From positions 164,931,579 through 164,995,578 of the forward strand of contig CM060926.1 of assembly GCA_030737875.1 (NCBI GenBank): DNA of 64,000 nt, written 5' to 3'. Source of the DNA: Allium sativum (taxonomy: Eukaryota; Streptophyta; Magnoliopsida; Asparagales; Amaryllidaceae). Under the pieces are notes generated by a model. It was not told where the DNA came from. It ran no database searches and was given only the letters and a program-made list of their open reading frames with translations. The translations under genes and the position numbers were made by a program. Shown piece by piece: positions 24,991 to 36,400 of the stretch. Each line of letters starts with the position of its first letter. Within the stretch, counting starts at the first letter, position 1.

Positions 24991-25881
24991 TATATATTTA
25001 TTAATTTATTTTAATTTTCCAATAAGTTTGACTTTTTTATTCGAACTCCAAACGGGACCCAACGACTATCACCTCTAGCTAATTACCCCCATTCCGAACA
25101 CAATGGGATATGTCTGATAAGCCAATTCGGCTGTTACGATTAGTTTCCGTCAAAATCAAAATATAAATCTATATATTGATTTTAAATGCACATTTCAATT
25201 TACTGGGGTCACATACGGACTCTAAAAATTCCAAAAAAATTATTTCTAGCTTCCTATTGCCGATACGGTCCTAACAAAACTAATTTCGTCAAATTCTAAG
25301 ATCGTTTGAAAAATGGCCATTTTCTGGTCGATCGAAATTGACTGAAACTGTTAAAACACGTTTAACTTCGCCACGCTCACATATTGATTCAGAAAATTAC
25401 GCAAATTGGAATCTAGCAATAATTTCACATCCCGGATCCAAAAAAGTGGTTTCGTCGAAAACCAAGGTTGTTTGCAAAATCTCCATCTTTAAGGGCTTTT
25501 ATATATATTAAAATATATATAAATTCCACAGCGACTTTTCTGAATTTTAAACTGGACATATCTTTCAACTTCTAAAGTGAATTCTAAGATTCTTACTTCC
25601 ATTAGAAAGATATTGTTAAACAGATTCAAATATTTCACGTTTCATCTAATTCTGACTTATATTGAATCCTGTATATTCATTTGAAATTTGAAATCGAATT
25701 TTCGAACTCCCACGCCATTTCAGGCTTGTTTTATAATTAAAATAAATTTATTCGTTTTAACTTTGTCGAAAATAAATTTTTAACCTTTATTATTTAAAAT
25801 AATCCATTTTAAATATTCAAAATTCACTAAAATTGCCAAAATAAAAATTGTAAATTGGCTCAGAATTTCCGTGTTGTTACA

Positions 25882-25893
25882 TTCTCCCCCACT
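25882..25893 (-). promoter_or_regulatory. Polypurine tract (plus-strand primer)
   Basis: Minus-strand AGTGGGGGAGAA directly abuts the LTR start at 25881. The preceding TTTTCGAGGACGAAAAGATT is the sequence usually found at the 3' end of the internal region of plant Ty3/gypsy elements. Its position fixes the minus orientation. Confidence 0.85.
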
Positions 25894-26880
25894 TAAAATC
25901 TTTTCGTCCTCGAAAAGGAACGAAGTTGAAAGTTGTTTAACTAATCAACTCAACTTCCATTATTTTAATTATAGCTTAAGTTCTTCAACTTTTCAGTTTC
26001 TAGGAACCTTTCAAATTTTCCAAAAATTTGGCTAACTCCCTATATTTTCGAAAAATTTCGCCATAACCTCCCCAGCATCGGGATATTTCAAATAGCCTCC
26101 CAGGCCCCTCACCAATCCAAAAGAAAAAGCCAAGCGAGTAGCCAATCGGCTCATAAAATCATCAAAACCCCCAGAAATACAATAAACATGTACCTATTTG
26201 TCGGGCATACAGTTTTATTCCTCTGCTCTAGCCTCCTTGCTATGACCTGTTCAATGGATATACATGTATATGCATGGAAATTTCAAGAAATTTTCGAAAC
26301 AGTTCTAAATTTGGTTCCATTTGGCTAATGGTTCAAAATTTTAATTAATAAAACCAATAATCATACAACACAATCAGCAATCAATTAGTTGATTAACGTT
26401 TCAAACATATAATTTTAATACATAGTCAAAAATCATGTTTTTGGGGCCAAATCACAACAATAAACCTATCTAGTTTTGGTTCATGCACCAGTCTGATGGA
26501 ATTATATAGATATCCCACTTTCGAAACTCGAACATAAATGCTGATGATGTTTCGAACCACCATCAGAACACTCCGGGCGACTAGAGTGTGATTCTATATC
26601 TATCCAGTATATTAAAACTTCGAATATACGTTCATGACGCGTATACGTAAAATCTTCATATACTAGATTGTCGAAATTCAGTATAAATTAATAGTCAAAT
26701 ACGTATAACAAAATTTAATTTCCAAAACTAAATTTGTTTTCATTTTTAATACTCTTCACACTCGTTCTAGGATACTACTGATCCCATCTCCAACGAGTTA
26801 TTCTTATTGGACATTACTAATCCAATCTCTGATGAATTCTTTCGTTCGATTCTAATGTGTCTTGTTCTCAAGCTCTGTAA

Positions 26881-26898
26881 ACCAAAGCTCCTATACCA
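26881..26898 (-). promoter_or_regulatory. Primer binding site, decayed initiator-Met type
   Basis: Minus-strand TGGTATAGGAGCTTTGGT begins one base inside the LTR end at 26900. The intact form in the 53385 element is TGGTATCAGAGCTTTGG, complementary to the 3' end of plant initiator tRNA-Met over its first 12 nt. Two or three changes here would weaken priming, consistent with an old copy. Confidence 0.8.
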
Positions 26899-29014
26899 CT
26901 GTAATGACCCGAACTTCCCCGGTCTCCGAAGAGAAGAGAAAGAACGAATTACTTTGAGGACAAGACGAATCAGAACGCAAACAAAAGAACATTTCATTGC
27001 TATTACAACAATTTCCATCAGAGTACAAGAATATATAGACTATGAATAAATATTACACATCATAAAATATCAGAGATTTAAATACATTACTGTAGCGGAA
27101 AAATAATACAAAACATAACTGAAAGAAATACACGGATACAGAGCTTTCCGAATATCACTTCAGCTATATACCAGGATCCTGTGAATATAAATATGCAAAA
27201 CCAAAACTACTAGCTGCCCGTGCGAAAAATAAGGGCACCCAGAGTTTAGGCTAAATCAATAAACTCCAGGTCAGTCATGTGACTGATGTGAGAACTAAAC
27301 AGTTATTAATTTGATTTTAAGGTTCGGTAAATCAAGGGACCACGCCGTATAACACGGAACGACTTTTTACCCCAAGGATACCAGTGCATAAAAAACAGCG
27401 CAATGCTAAATAAAGAACAATGAAGCTGTTATAAGACCCAGGTCCCATCACACAATGCAACACAAGACGGAGGATAGGGTTTTACCTTATAACAACCAAA
27501 TAATGCTTGATACGCGAAATTTAATCTTTTATTATTACTATACGTGAAGAAAACAACTTCAAATATAAATGTATCAATCATAGATGGCATAGTATCCTAT
27601 GCTACTATGTCGCCATACTAGGCTCTACAAATAAAACCGAAATGTCACGTATTGGAAATTGGATTCCATCATGAGTCGAGGTAAAGGGCAAGCTCCTCTC
27701 CGTTCGACACACTCTAGCAAATGTCTCAGGACCACACACAACGATCCTTGATGCTTCATGGCTGGTCCTCTCCTACTTTTGAGGATTAATTATTCCTGAA
27801 CACACGTTTCTCGGTCCTATCAGACCTATATCCAAGGCGCCTCGCATTCCAACAACAACACAGGTGAAAAAATAATATAAATATCAGGGCTGGTAGGTCG
27901 TTGACATCACCCATAGCTAGAAAGAAACGTCGTGTTCTCCCTGCAGTCCGATCCCGTTTTTGACTCATACCAAGGTGTGAGGCTCGCGAATTAACGCCAT
28001 ACACAAAGCTATGCCACACAGGCCATGCTTTGATCATCAACCACAAGACTTTGCTTTTCAACAGGAGCCTTGATTATTTGCCACTTAGGCATGCCACACA
28101 GGCAATTCATGCCATGCGATTGATATCCATCAATATATAACCTCTGAGCTCGTACGTCTCAGAGAAGGGCGTTAAGCAAGAAAATAAATTCTCCGCCGCC
28201 AAACAGATATATATTTAATAGAAATCAATCACACAGAATAAAATCCAATGTTAGACACACAGTCCATTTACAAGTTCATTCCAATTCTGAACGAAACCAG
28301 AGGAACTTTATTCCTCGCATATCCATCGATCTCCAAGTACGTCTGGACGATCACCAACTGATTCCCTCCTCTTGGTTGTACAGCCCAATCAAGATAATCA
28401 ATAATCATCCAAACGATGTGAAGACCTCTGGTCTTCAACCACCATCTTCATCGTCGACTTATCATCGAATCGGTTATTCAGAATGGGCATAAACTCGACC
28501 TTTCCAAACAACCTGCGTATATAATAAACAAGTGTTACACAAACGCAACATACGCCTCATTCCAATTCAGAATATTCCTTATTCAAATATTCACATTCTT
28601 AGGGAAAGGTTCCCATTAATTTTATCAAAGATAAATTCTTTTAAATTTATTCTTTAATCTTCCTTTGGATATCTTTTCAAACCATATTATGGTTTTCTAA
28701 ACTGGTCGGGATTAGCGAACAACACCGAAGTAATCATTTATTTTATTTCCCAATCCCAACCTATTCATCCCAAGGAGAAAAACTGGTAACACTCCATATC
28801 TAACACCATGGTGTTATCGGTAAATATTAATTACCATTTCACGTTCAAATCTAATTAAAGATTTAGCTATCGCTTTGGAGCAAAACTGGTGATACTCCAT
28901 TCTCAATCATTTCAATCTAATTAAAGAGTCATTAAAACTCCACTTAGTTTTAATCTTCCCACAAATCAATATTAATGGTTATTCAAAGCTAAGAAGTTAA
29001 TCTTGTCTTTAACT

Positions 29015-29266
29015 GGGTTAAAGAACCAATGTCATTTAAAAACACGGTTCACGACAAACCCAAAATCCCATTCCATTGTTAGTCGGGTTAAAGAGCAGGT
29101 GTTATTCAAAACACCGCTCACAATAAACCCAAAAACCAATTTAAATTCAATTCCAATTAAATACTAATTAACTAGACAATTTCACTAAATCTTAATTAAA
29201 AGATTTATTCTTTTCTAAACTGGGTTCAAGAACAGTGTTATTTAAGACACCATTCACGACGAACCC
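29015..29266 (-). repeat. Three leader-hairpin units in the right LTR
   Basis: Units at 29015-29061, 29085-29130 and 29222-29266, equivalent to 21445-21696. Point differences between the two LTRs fall in both arms and loops. Confidence 0.7.
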
Positions 29267-29902
29267 AAAATCCTATTTGATATTAAATACAAGGCTCTGA
29301 ATAGAAAATATATCGGCTTATATTCAATATCAAATTCAGAAACCAACAAATATCGTATTGGAAATAACGATATAAATATATCTTTCAAATTTCCACAACC
29401 ATATCTGTATAATCACGAAATCCAACATCGAAATATTCCAAAGATAACTTCGATTCAAATCCATTCCAATTCGTATATTGGAAATTCTGATCATTTTTAA
29501 AACCACTTCAAATCCAATTTATTTATTCAAAAACATTGGATTATAATTCTAGTTCATAACTTGTTCATTTCGATAAAAATATATTTTTTTATCCTTTTTA
29601 GATATGGAATTTTTCACCCCAATTCTTTCTAAATCATTTATTATGATATTACACAAATTATTGATATTTTTAATAATTTTATCAAGGCCCATACAGTCGA
29701 TTTCCAATAACGGTCGTCGGACTGCACTTACAACGACCTTTTCCAAATTAGATTGGGACATAATTCCAAATCCAACCGTTAGATTTCAAATTTCTAATAC
29801 TTATTGGGAAGCTCTTTTCGATACGAACCCAACGGTTCCAGTTTCAGGAGAATCCGACGGTCGGATCTCCTGTAACGTCAATTCGAAGTCAATGGTTGAA
29901 AT

Positions 29903-29960
29903 TTGCGAACTGCCGCGGCGCGACGCGTTCTACTCAGGCCATTTAATATATATAATATAT
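29903..29960 (-). promoter_or_regulatory. Putative LTR core promoter (right LTR, the functional 5' LTR)
   Basis: Minus-strand TATA-rich tract followed by GGCCTGAGTAGAACGCGTCG. Being in the 5' LTR, this copy would start any genomic RNA of the element. The GC box has acquired a change (GCGTCG for GCGCCG). Confidence 0.45.
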
Positions 29961-32900
29961 AGACTATATATATTTTGTCGATTTCAATTCTAAACGTATT
30001 TTATAAATCGTTTAAATTCGTTTTAAAAACGATTTCAACTTCATATTCAAATTTAAATCCAAATTGAATATTCCATATCTTTAATATATAAATGATAATA
30101 TTTTCAAAACGTTATAGTTTGAAATCACTTCCTTTTTGCTATACATTATAAAAAATGAATAAAATCGATAAAAATATCGTTTGCGTCAAAATGGCGCAAA
30201 TCTAATCAACACGGTTTTATATATTTCAATAACTTCGTTATCCTATTCCACAAATGAATATTTTCTTCAACACATGAATATATTTTTCTTTCAACAAATG
30301 AATATTCTCAATACATGAGTATCGTCAACACATGACTATTTTTGTTATTTAATATATTTTATAAAATTATGATTTCTATCATTTAATTCTTAATCAGACT
30401 CCAACCGTAAATTAGTAAGAGAACGATTCCCTAAGTATTAACCCCGAAGGCCGAAACCAACATCAGATCAATACCCAGGAAACCACTCATCTTAACTAGT
30501 TTCCAGTTAGTTTCTAATTTTATGTATGATAAAGATGTGAATTTTATTGTTAAAATATTTCGTTCAACGCATGATAAGTTCAACACATGAATATTCTCAA
30601 CACATGAGTATCGTCAACACATGACTATTTATTCTATTCAACACATGAATCTTTATTTTATAATATACTTTTTTCAAATTGGAATGAGGCCCAATCAATT
30701 ACCATATAATGTTAATTATATAGATTCCATACAACACATGTATATAATAGCAATGATAAATAATCAACCATCATCCAAAGTGCACTACACAACTGTCTGT
30801 CAACCTATCTATCGACATACAACTAAACAATCAGGATTAGTGTACGTCAAATATCATCCCAATACCCGTGTGGGGTTTCAATCCACAAACACTGAATATT
30901 ATTTGTGCAGTTGGGCAACGTGTCAAATTTATCGTCCCAATCAATATCAGTCAAATCAGTGTACATAAACAAATCGTCTGATTTGTAAATGAATATTTAT
31001 TTTATTCACATACCCGTTAAAAATTGTATTTTTAATGACCAAAATATTTTATTAAACCTATGAATATTTTATTCAGTTCATTTATTCAATAAAATGATAT
31101 TTTTATTTTTCAAACTTATTTTAGAAAATTCCTGCGGCATAACGGCACAATACTAGAAACAGGACAAGGCCTAGCCTTATTCCCTGTCTAATAATGGCCT
31201 ACGCCATACACATACCAATCTAATCAATTCCATTTCACCCAAACAACCAAATTCAAACCAATAATCCAATCAACTACACAACCAAATAAACAAGTCGTCC
31301 ATGGTCTGTGGACGACGGGTGTCGGGTGCTGCTAAGCACCGTCTGCATCCTAGTATATATTTTTAACTAGAAAAGAAAATTTAAAGTGATAAGTTCTCAC
31401 ATTGGGTTCCGCTCCGCCATTCTTTATTTCTGAACAGTTCGGACTTTGTTTTGATCTCAGTCTGATCCATTGCCATCTGTTTCACGCATTGATTATTAAA
31501 ATCACATTCTTATTTCAACGCTAGATACATAAAAATCATATTTTACCACGCTTCTTTCTATATAAAAATATATATTTTTATATCTCTACTTCTTATATAA
31601 AGATCGAATTTTTATTCCGCTTCATATATAAAAATTATATTTTTACTTCGCTTTCATGATAAAAATCGAATCTTTATTTCGCTTTATATAAAATAAAGTT
31701 CATATTTTTATTTCACTTCATATAAAGAAAAATCACATTTTTATTTGCTACGCATATAGAAAAGATTACATTTTTATCGCTACTCTACATAGATAAAATC
31801 AAATTTTTATTTATAAAAATCAAATCTTTATGATATTACTTCATGTATAAAGATCCCACCTTTATATTTATAAAAATCTCTTCTTTTCGTTATGAATAAA
31901 AAACTAATCTTTACATGAACAAAATCATACCTTTATCACTTTAAAAATCGTATCTTTTTGTTTATACCGTTCATATCAAAACCATGTCTTTCTCTTTTGT
32001 ACAAATCCAACCTTTCTTCGCTACATACATATATAAAAATCGTATTTTTATACGCTAAAACCTCACCTTTACATACATAAAAAATGTAATCTTTTAATAT
32101 AATTAAAACTCATATTTTTATATAGGAAAATAAATAAAAATCGAGAAAGAAACTCACTGATTTCGCAATGAAGATGGAGGAGGGCGTCATTGGTCAAGGA
32201 GGTGGCGGTGGTCGCGGTAGGGGTTCAGATGGTCGGAGGGAGGCGGAGGGGAGCGGCGCAGGCCACGGCAGCGGTGCTCCAGTGGTTGCATCGGCTAGGG
32301 TTTGTGCTTCTCTTCGATTGGGGGGGGGGGCTGCGTCTCAGGAGCGGAGAGGACGGGTGCGTGGCGGCGCGCCAACGCTTAGAGGGGGCGGTGGCCACCT
32401 GCGCTGGTAGGCGATGAATCGCACGGTCTTTTTCTTCTTCTTTAATTTGAGAACCGGTGGGGAGATAGTGAAGGAGAGGGAAAGAAGGGAGGGGGTATAT
32501 GAAAATATATATTTATTAATTTATTTTATTTTAATTTTCCAAGAAGTTTGACTTTTTTATTCGAACTCCAAACGGGACCCAATGACTGTCGCCCCATGCT
32601 AATTACCCTCATTCCAAACACAATGGGATATGTTTGATAAGCCAATTCAGCTGTTACGATCAGTTTCAGTCAAAATCAAAATATAAATCTATATATTGAT
32701 TTTGAACGCACATTTCAATTTACTGGGGTCACATACGGACTCTGAAAATTCCAGAAAAATCATTTCTAGCTTCGTATTGCTGATACGGTCCTAACAAAAC
32801 AAATTTCATCAAATTCTAAGACCGTTTGAAAAATGGCCATTTTCTGGTTGATCAAAATTGACTAAAAGTGTTGAAGCACATTTTACTTCGCCATGCTCAC

Positions 32901-35602
32901 ATATTGATTAAGAAAATTACGCAAATTGGAATCTAGCAATAATTTGACATCCCGGATCCAACAAAAGTGGTTTCGTCGAAAACGAAGGTCGTTTGCAAAA
33001 TTTCCATCTTTAAGGGCTTTTATATATATTAAAATATATATAAATTCTACAACGACTTTTCTGAATTTTAAACCGGACATATCTTTCAACTTCTAAAGTG
33101 AAATCTCAGTTTCTTACATCCGTTAGAAAGATATTGTTAAACAGATTCAAATATATCACGTTTCGTCTAATTCCGACTTATATTGAATCCTGTATATTCA
33201 TTTGAAATTCGAAATCGAATTTTCGAACTGTCGTGCCATTTCAGGCTCGTTTTATAATTAAAATAAATTTATTCATTTTAACTTCATCAAAAATAAATTT
33301 ATAACCTTTATTATTTAAAATAATCCATTTTAAATATTTAAAATTCACTAAAATCTCCAAAATAAAAATTTTAAATTGGCTCGGAATTTCCGGGTTGTTA
33401 CAGTCCAGGTGTGCATGCCTGTTGTTTATCCATTAGAGACTTCTATAGCTTTGTTATTCACAACAGGTACCTGAAATCGAGCAAACCAAAAATTAGAATT
33501 AGAATTTGAAATGTAAATGTGTATATATAGCGAGAGATAAGTCGATACAGTAGTGCATACGAGTAAATAATACCTGTAATATGATCGAGGATCATTTTAC
33601 TTCTCTAGCGCTGAAGTTAGTTGAGTTTAGAATAAATGAAATATCAAGAATGTTGTCGTTGGATCCATGATCATGTAAATGACTTTTCATAACATTGATG
33701 CAAATGGAGCTCCATTCCATTTGGATCCACGCTAAGTGACTGCATGGTTTAGCGATTAGTTAAAACGATATAACTTAATGCATGTCATAATCAAGTAGTA
33801 TTGTTCTACCTGAACCCCAAACTTGTAATATTTGAACCGATTCGTTACTAGAAAATTTAGAGATATATTTGCAAGTCTCACAACGATAACTGCTAACAGA
33901 ACCTGCGATTCACTTGAATCGGCATCCTTTCGCAAAAATAAACATATCATAAAGAAATTATGTTAGAAACTAAACAATTATAAGTTGCTCAATAAAAAAG
34001 AGGGGATTATATGGAAGGCAGAAGACAATCAGGCCACATCGAAGAGTTTCTATTGACTGATGACAAATTATGAAATGTGATATTTTTTATCGCTTCTATT
34101 TTAAGGGATTTTAGCTCTACCCTGATTTTATGGGTGGTAATCAATCCAACAAAAAAAGTAGTAGAACGTAGCAAAAAATGGAATAAATGTACATAAAAAC
34201 TCACCTGAGGTTACCAACAATAACTCCAATTTTCTTAACCCCTTAAAAGCATCTGGCATTAAGTAAAACAAATCCCTTCTCCCCAGTATACTACTCATTG
34301 CAAATAAACAGAAGATGACATAAATCACCGTAAAATGGTAAAATAAATCAAACTGTTCCATAGCAAACAAAATTGTAAAGTTATCAAAATTGGTACATGT
34401 TACCAAATGCATAGAGTAATTTGCATGCACTAAACTCTTTCATGGACGAAGACAAACTTTTGTATCCTACTAGTCCCATTTAAGCTAAAAAAATAATAGA
34501 TAATCCCCAAAAAAAATACATAAATTAAGGTGCAAAAAATTAATTAACAATATGCAAACTATATATACTTGGGTTTTACTAACACCTTGTTTCAATACAA
34601 AGTTTTAGATAGATATCATGTTCTCTTCTTGGTTCTATTTAGAAATTTTGTGCACCTGTATTGATTCCTACTTCTTAACAGCCTATTATATATTTTAATT
34701 TATAGACAGAGAAACTGTACCTGAGTTGCAATGCCAACATCAAGATGGTAAATGGACCTGGGTTCCTCAATAACTCCATTAAGGGTGCAGTGTACTGGAT
34801 GAGGCTATTTGAGTGATCACTAATGTATACTTTTTAACACTATCTGACGATGATCAACTTACGTACCTCAGTTAAGATATCAAACAATACTACGTTTAGA
34901 GAAACTTCCTTATACCCATCGATTGATCTGGCCATTTCTTCACTTGTGATGAAGTCCCGTGACTCTAGCAACAGAAAACATAAACAAAAATACAAAGGAT
35001 TTACTCGACTTATGCTCAACTTGTACTCAAATTATTACCAACACTTTCTAAGAAAATAAATTAATAATCAGCAATAACATTACCTTTGGAAGTTGCAATA
35101 CGTATCAGCAATAATCTCAAACTCCCCTGGTACGGTATAACCATTTCTTCTATAACACCACCTTTCTCTCTAGGTTAAATACAAACTAAACCACCTATAA
35201 AATACTTGGAAGAAGCTGGGTTTCTCTGTTCAGTTTCCCACATCAATTCACGTTCCTCTAGCCTCATTAATATCAATATCGAGATTGCAAGTACGGTTCA
35301 GGTTCAACTTGATCATTAATGGCCTAACACAAATTATGCAATCTCGATTATTGATATCGATGAGGCAAGAGTCTATGTAACATAATGCTTCTCCTAAGCC
35401 TATAGGGAAATTTTTATGATATGTATCAGTTATATAACAATATAGTCATAAACATAACATATGTTATACAATCCTTGTACTGTAAACCGATGTAACGGTT
35501 GTAAGAACATTTTTATGATAAGTACGACATTTTTATGATATGTAACATTCAGTACAGTAGGAAAAAAGGAACAACCAAGATAAACTTTTGAAGATTCTAA
35601 AA

Positions 35603-36186
35603 CTGTTAAGTGGTACTGCCAGAAAGTATATTCCGGAAACATGTCGACGAGGAGTTCAATATCTTTAAGATATTGCGACCAAATTCCATGAAGATGGAAC
35701 ATTTACATTTTATTAAGTACTAAATCACGAGTTATACGCGTATGCCTGGAGATAAGAGAGGTATTGAACAAGCTTTCTGTGGGTTGGTTGAGGAAACACT
35801 TCGAAATGATAAAGTTGATCATATAGACGAATTTTTTTAGCTTGAGGAAACACTTTGCATCATGACTTGGGATTTATCTTGGGGGTTACTAAATTGATCC
35901 GTTGAAACTTCTCCATCTTCGGAACTTGATTTACTAAATTTCGAAGCTCTTTAATGAATGAAAATTTTACTTTATAGTTTTCATCATGTCGAAGTGTTTC
36001 TTCAACCAGACCACAGAAATCTAGGTCAATACCTCTCTTACATCCATGTACTCATGACTTGTTTCTTAATAACACGCGAACGTTCCATTTTTATGGAAAT
36101 AAGTCATTGTATACTAAAAATACTAAATACCTACCGACATGGATCTAAAATATACCTCCTGGTAGCACTACTATACACTAACAATG
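35603..36186. repeat. Long imperfect inverted repeat (about 215-bp arms) in the CACTA element
   Basis: Left arm 35603-35815 and right arm 35970-36186 pair over nearly their full length. GATAAGAGAGGTATTGA and GAGGAAACACTTCGA face CAATACCTCTCTTAC and TCGAAGTGTTTCTTC, and TTCCATGAAGATGGAAC faces a similar block at 36080-36105. The loop is about 150 bp. Identity is moderate with small gaps. A transcript would fold into a long hairpin. Confidence 0.75.
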
Positions 36187-36297
36187 AACTTTGACAGGAG
36201 ATCCTAATAAGTTAGTATTACGTTTCAAATTACTTGTCAGTCCATTGAATGTAGTCACTTAATTTAGTAACTCCCATGATAAATCAATCTCGAAATG

Positions 36298-36400
36298 TTA
36301 GACCTCTTGGCCACAAAATTAACTTGCTTTAGTAACTCCCAAGTCTAATTAATTGTCAGCTCATATACATTAGACCTCTTGGCCACAAAATTAACTTGCT
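36298..36400. repeat. 31-bp direct duplication in the CACTA element
   Basis: TTAGACCTCTTGGCCACAAA and the following AATTAACTTGCT occur identically at 36298-36328 and 36370-36400, with a 41-bp spacer. The word TTAGTAACTCCC also recurs at 36264 and 36329. Confidence 0.85.

Larger units (their letters stand above)
19331..25881 (-). repeat. 3' LTR of the 19331-33402 element (left in window)
   Basis: Starts TGTAATGACCCG and ends GTGTTGTTACA in window direction; the TG...CA ends hold on both strands. Modules in the minus-strand sense are: GC-rich exon-like block (about 24990-24637), an array of ATAAAAATC...ATTTTTAT words (24630-23930), palindrome GTGAGAAGTTCTCAC (about 23818), CAACACATGA motifs, TATA/GC core (22386-22331), three hairpin units (21695-21445), then unique sequence to 19331. 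Short ORFs in it (such as 20035-20289 and 20216-20491) are not supported as genes. Confidence 0.92.
25882..26899 (-). other. 1.0-kb internal region of the giant-LTR element, no ORF
   Basis: Non-coding region holding only replication signals. It shares several blocks with the internal region of the 53385 element (58502-59541, opposite strand): GCCAATCGGCTCATAAAATC, the ACAAATAGGTACATGTTTA-type block, and CGTATACGCGTCATGAACGT near the PBS side. Conservation without coding suggests cis functions such as packaging or dimerisation. Confidence 0.85.
19331..33402 (-). mobile_element. Complete giant-LTR non-autonomous retrotransposon (TSD GTCCA)
   Basis: Flanked by GTCCA at 19326-19330 and 33403-33407. 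Two direct repeats of 6,551 bp (19331-25881) and 6,503 bp (26900-33402) enclose only 1,018 bp. Orientation is minus: the PBS lies next to the right-hand LTR and the polypurine tract next to the left-hand LTR. No gag or pol frame exists anywhere in it. A hand comparison of the first roughly 155 bp of the two LTRs shows 9 mismatches (about 6 percent), so the insertion is not recent. It sits within the CACTA element. Confidence 0.93.
26900..33402 (-). repeat. 5' LTR of the 19331-33402 element (right in window)
   Basis: Starts TGTAATGACCCG at 26900 and ends CGGGTTGTTACA at 33402. Module order is identical to the left LTR: hairpins 29015-29266, TATA/GC core 29903-29960, CAACACATGA motifs 30250-30650, ATAAAAATC array 31500-32140, GC-rich module 32158-32480 with GTGAGT at 32157-32152. 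ORFs at 27786-28061, 29604-29993, 30621-30968 and 32168-32417 have no recognised homology and vary between copies, so I do not call genes. Confidence 0.92.
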
